Shown: positions 38,779-39,186 of the stretch, in pieces
How positions within the stretch are numbered: the stretch's first letter is position 1
How the letters are laid out: every line of letters begins with the position of its first letter
Assembly: GCA_030535235.1 (NCBI GenBank)
Contig: JAUNCL010000022.1
Coordinates: forward strand, 1-39,186
Length of the DNA stretch: 39,186 nt
From: Bacillota bacterium
Lineage (GTDB): Bacteria > Bacillota > Clostridia > Oscillospirales > Oscillospiraceae
Reading direction: 5' to 3'
Made by a program: the position numbers and the translations under genes
Notes under the pieces: generated by a model
Told to the model about the DNA's origin: nothing
What the model saw: only the letters and a program-made list of their open reading frames with translations
Database searches by the model: none

Positions 38779-39186
38779 GAGTTTTGGCGAAATTCGTTGA
38801 ATTTTGCTTGTTCCAACAGAAAACAGAATGAAATCAAGCTGTTTTTGCTGAAATGCGCTCGATACTGCAAGAGATTTTGCAAATCCGCTTTGAATGCGCC
38901 CGTTTTCACCGCGTATCTATCTGTTTTTGGTGTGTTCCATGCAAATTCAGCGAAAACGATAACGGCAAATCCAAAATTCACTTTGTCGCGGTTGTGTTCA
39001 CGCCGTTTCTTTGTCCCGCTCCCGATTTTATCTTTTCCCGCAATGCTGCCCCCGCCCGTCGTGCCAATCCGCCCTTTTTTGATTTTGATAATTATTTTTT
39101 CGCAAATTGCAATAACAAGTTGGACACCCCATGGCAAAAAACCTTGGTCACGTATGGATCCACAGGATCTATCCGTGAGCGAGGTT
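38779..39186. other. AT-rich stretch without a supported gene
   Basis: The longest frame (38775-39137, minus) has low-complexity, unlikely protein sequence and no good ribosome binding site. A GATTTTGATAATTATTTTTT tract at 39078-39100 and the sequence AACAAGTTGGACACCCC near 39115-39130 stand out. The stretch could hold a transfer origin or element end, but I see nothing diagnostic. Confidence 0.3.

Noticed and set aside
38775-39137. 120-residue minus-strand frame at the right edge
   Set aside because: No good ribosome binding site, odd composition and no recognisable motif; left as unassigned DNA.
39110-39186. Transfer origin at the right edge
   Set aside because: The AAGTTGGACACCCC-type sequence is suggestive only; no relaxase gene or diagnostic nic-site repeat is visible within the window.

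Overview
The window looks like a chromosomal segment of a spore-forming, GC-rich Firmicute of the Oscillospiraceae (Flavonifractor / Intestinimonas / Lawsonibacter-like gut anaerobe). This rests on Gram-positive ribosome binding sites, T-box control of leuA, sporulation genes (spoIIE, spoVAC), dense unidirectional amino-acid operons with ATGA overlaps, and GGC/CTG/GCC-rich codon use. The assignment to family is inference; no rRNA or marker gene is present.

Layout. (1) 1-3830, minus strand: leucine operon leuA-leuC-leuD (leuD runs off the left edge), with a sigma-A promoter and a T-box leader whose specifier is probably CUC (Leu). (2) 3976-12394, plus strand: one supra-operon with all seven shikimate steps plus both prephenate branches: aroF-tyrA-aroB-aroA-aroC-pheA-aroE::aroK-aroQ. 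It is preceded by a 26-residue Phe/Tyr-rich leader peptide and an intrinsic terminator, a classic ribosome-mediated attenuator. (3) 12476-16762: cytidylate-kinase-like protein, membrane diguanylate cyclase, tRNA-Tyr and tRNA-Thr, a zinc-ribbon protein with a sigma-region-4 protein, and an HD hydrolase. (4) 16926-24468: spoIIE (apparent one-base frameshift in a G run), queT, a shikimate-kinase-like protein lacking a key Arg, a small membrane protein, a decayed response-regulator fragment, pdxS-pdxT, spoVAC and a DUF554 membrane protein. Two near-identical sigma-G-type promoters lie upstream of spoVAC and the small membrane protein. (5) 24468-28857: dpaL, a dCMP deaminase, a ybjQ-like gene with an in-frame amber codon, a ribbon-helix-helix protein, an SPFH protein and a DegV protein. 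(6) 28874-35474: a TIR element, two tandem secreted paralogues of unknown function, an ABC ATPase and permease, a sensor kinase and an OmpR-type regulator. Three promoters with the same motif and identical 33-nt geometry precede or lie between the secreted genes; this is the best candidate for an undescribed system. (7) 35475-39186: AT-rich, decayed and mobile DNA: a broken gene, a truncated membrane-protein gene, an IS1182-like transposase remnant, a tRNA 3'-end fragment that may be an attachment site, and a lipoprotein plus two small coupled genes of mobile-element character.

Two families of short dispersed repeats run through the window. One is a 125-170 bp imperfect palindrome (copies at 1635, 28936 and 33487), two copies of which sit inside operons. 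The other is a GTAGGG-type REP-like element (8433, 12391, 21099), one of which supplies the stop codon of aroQ. All coordinates and motifs were read by eye; family assignments come from recognised motifs, not database searches.
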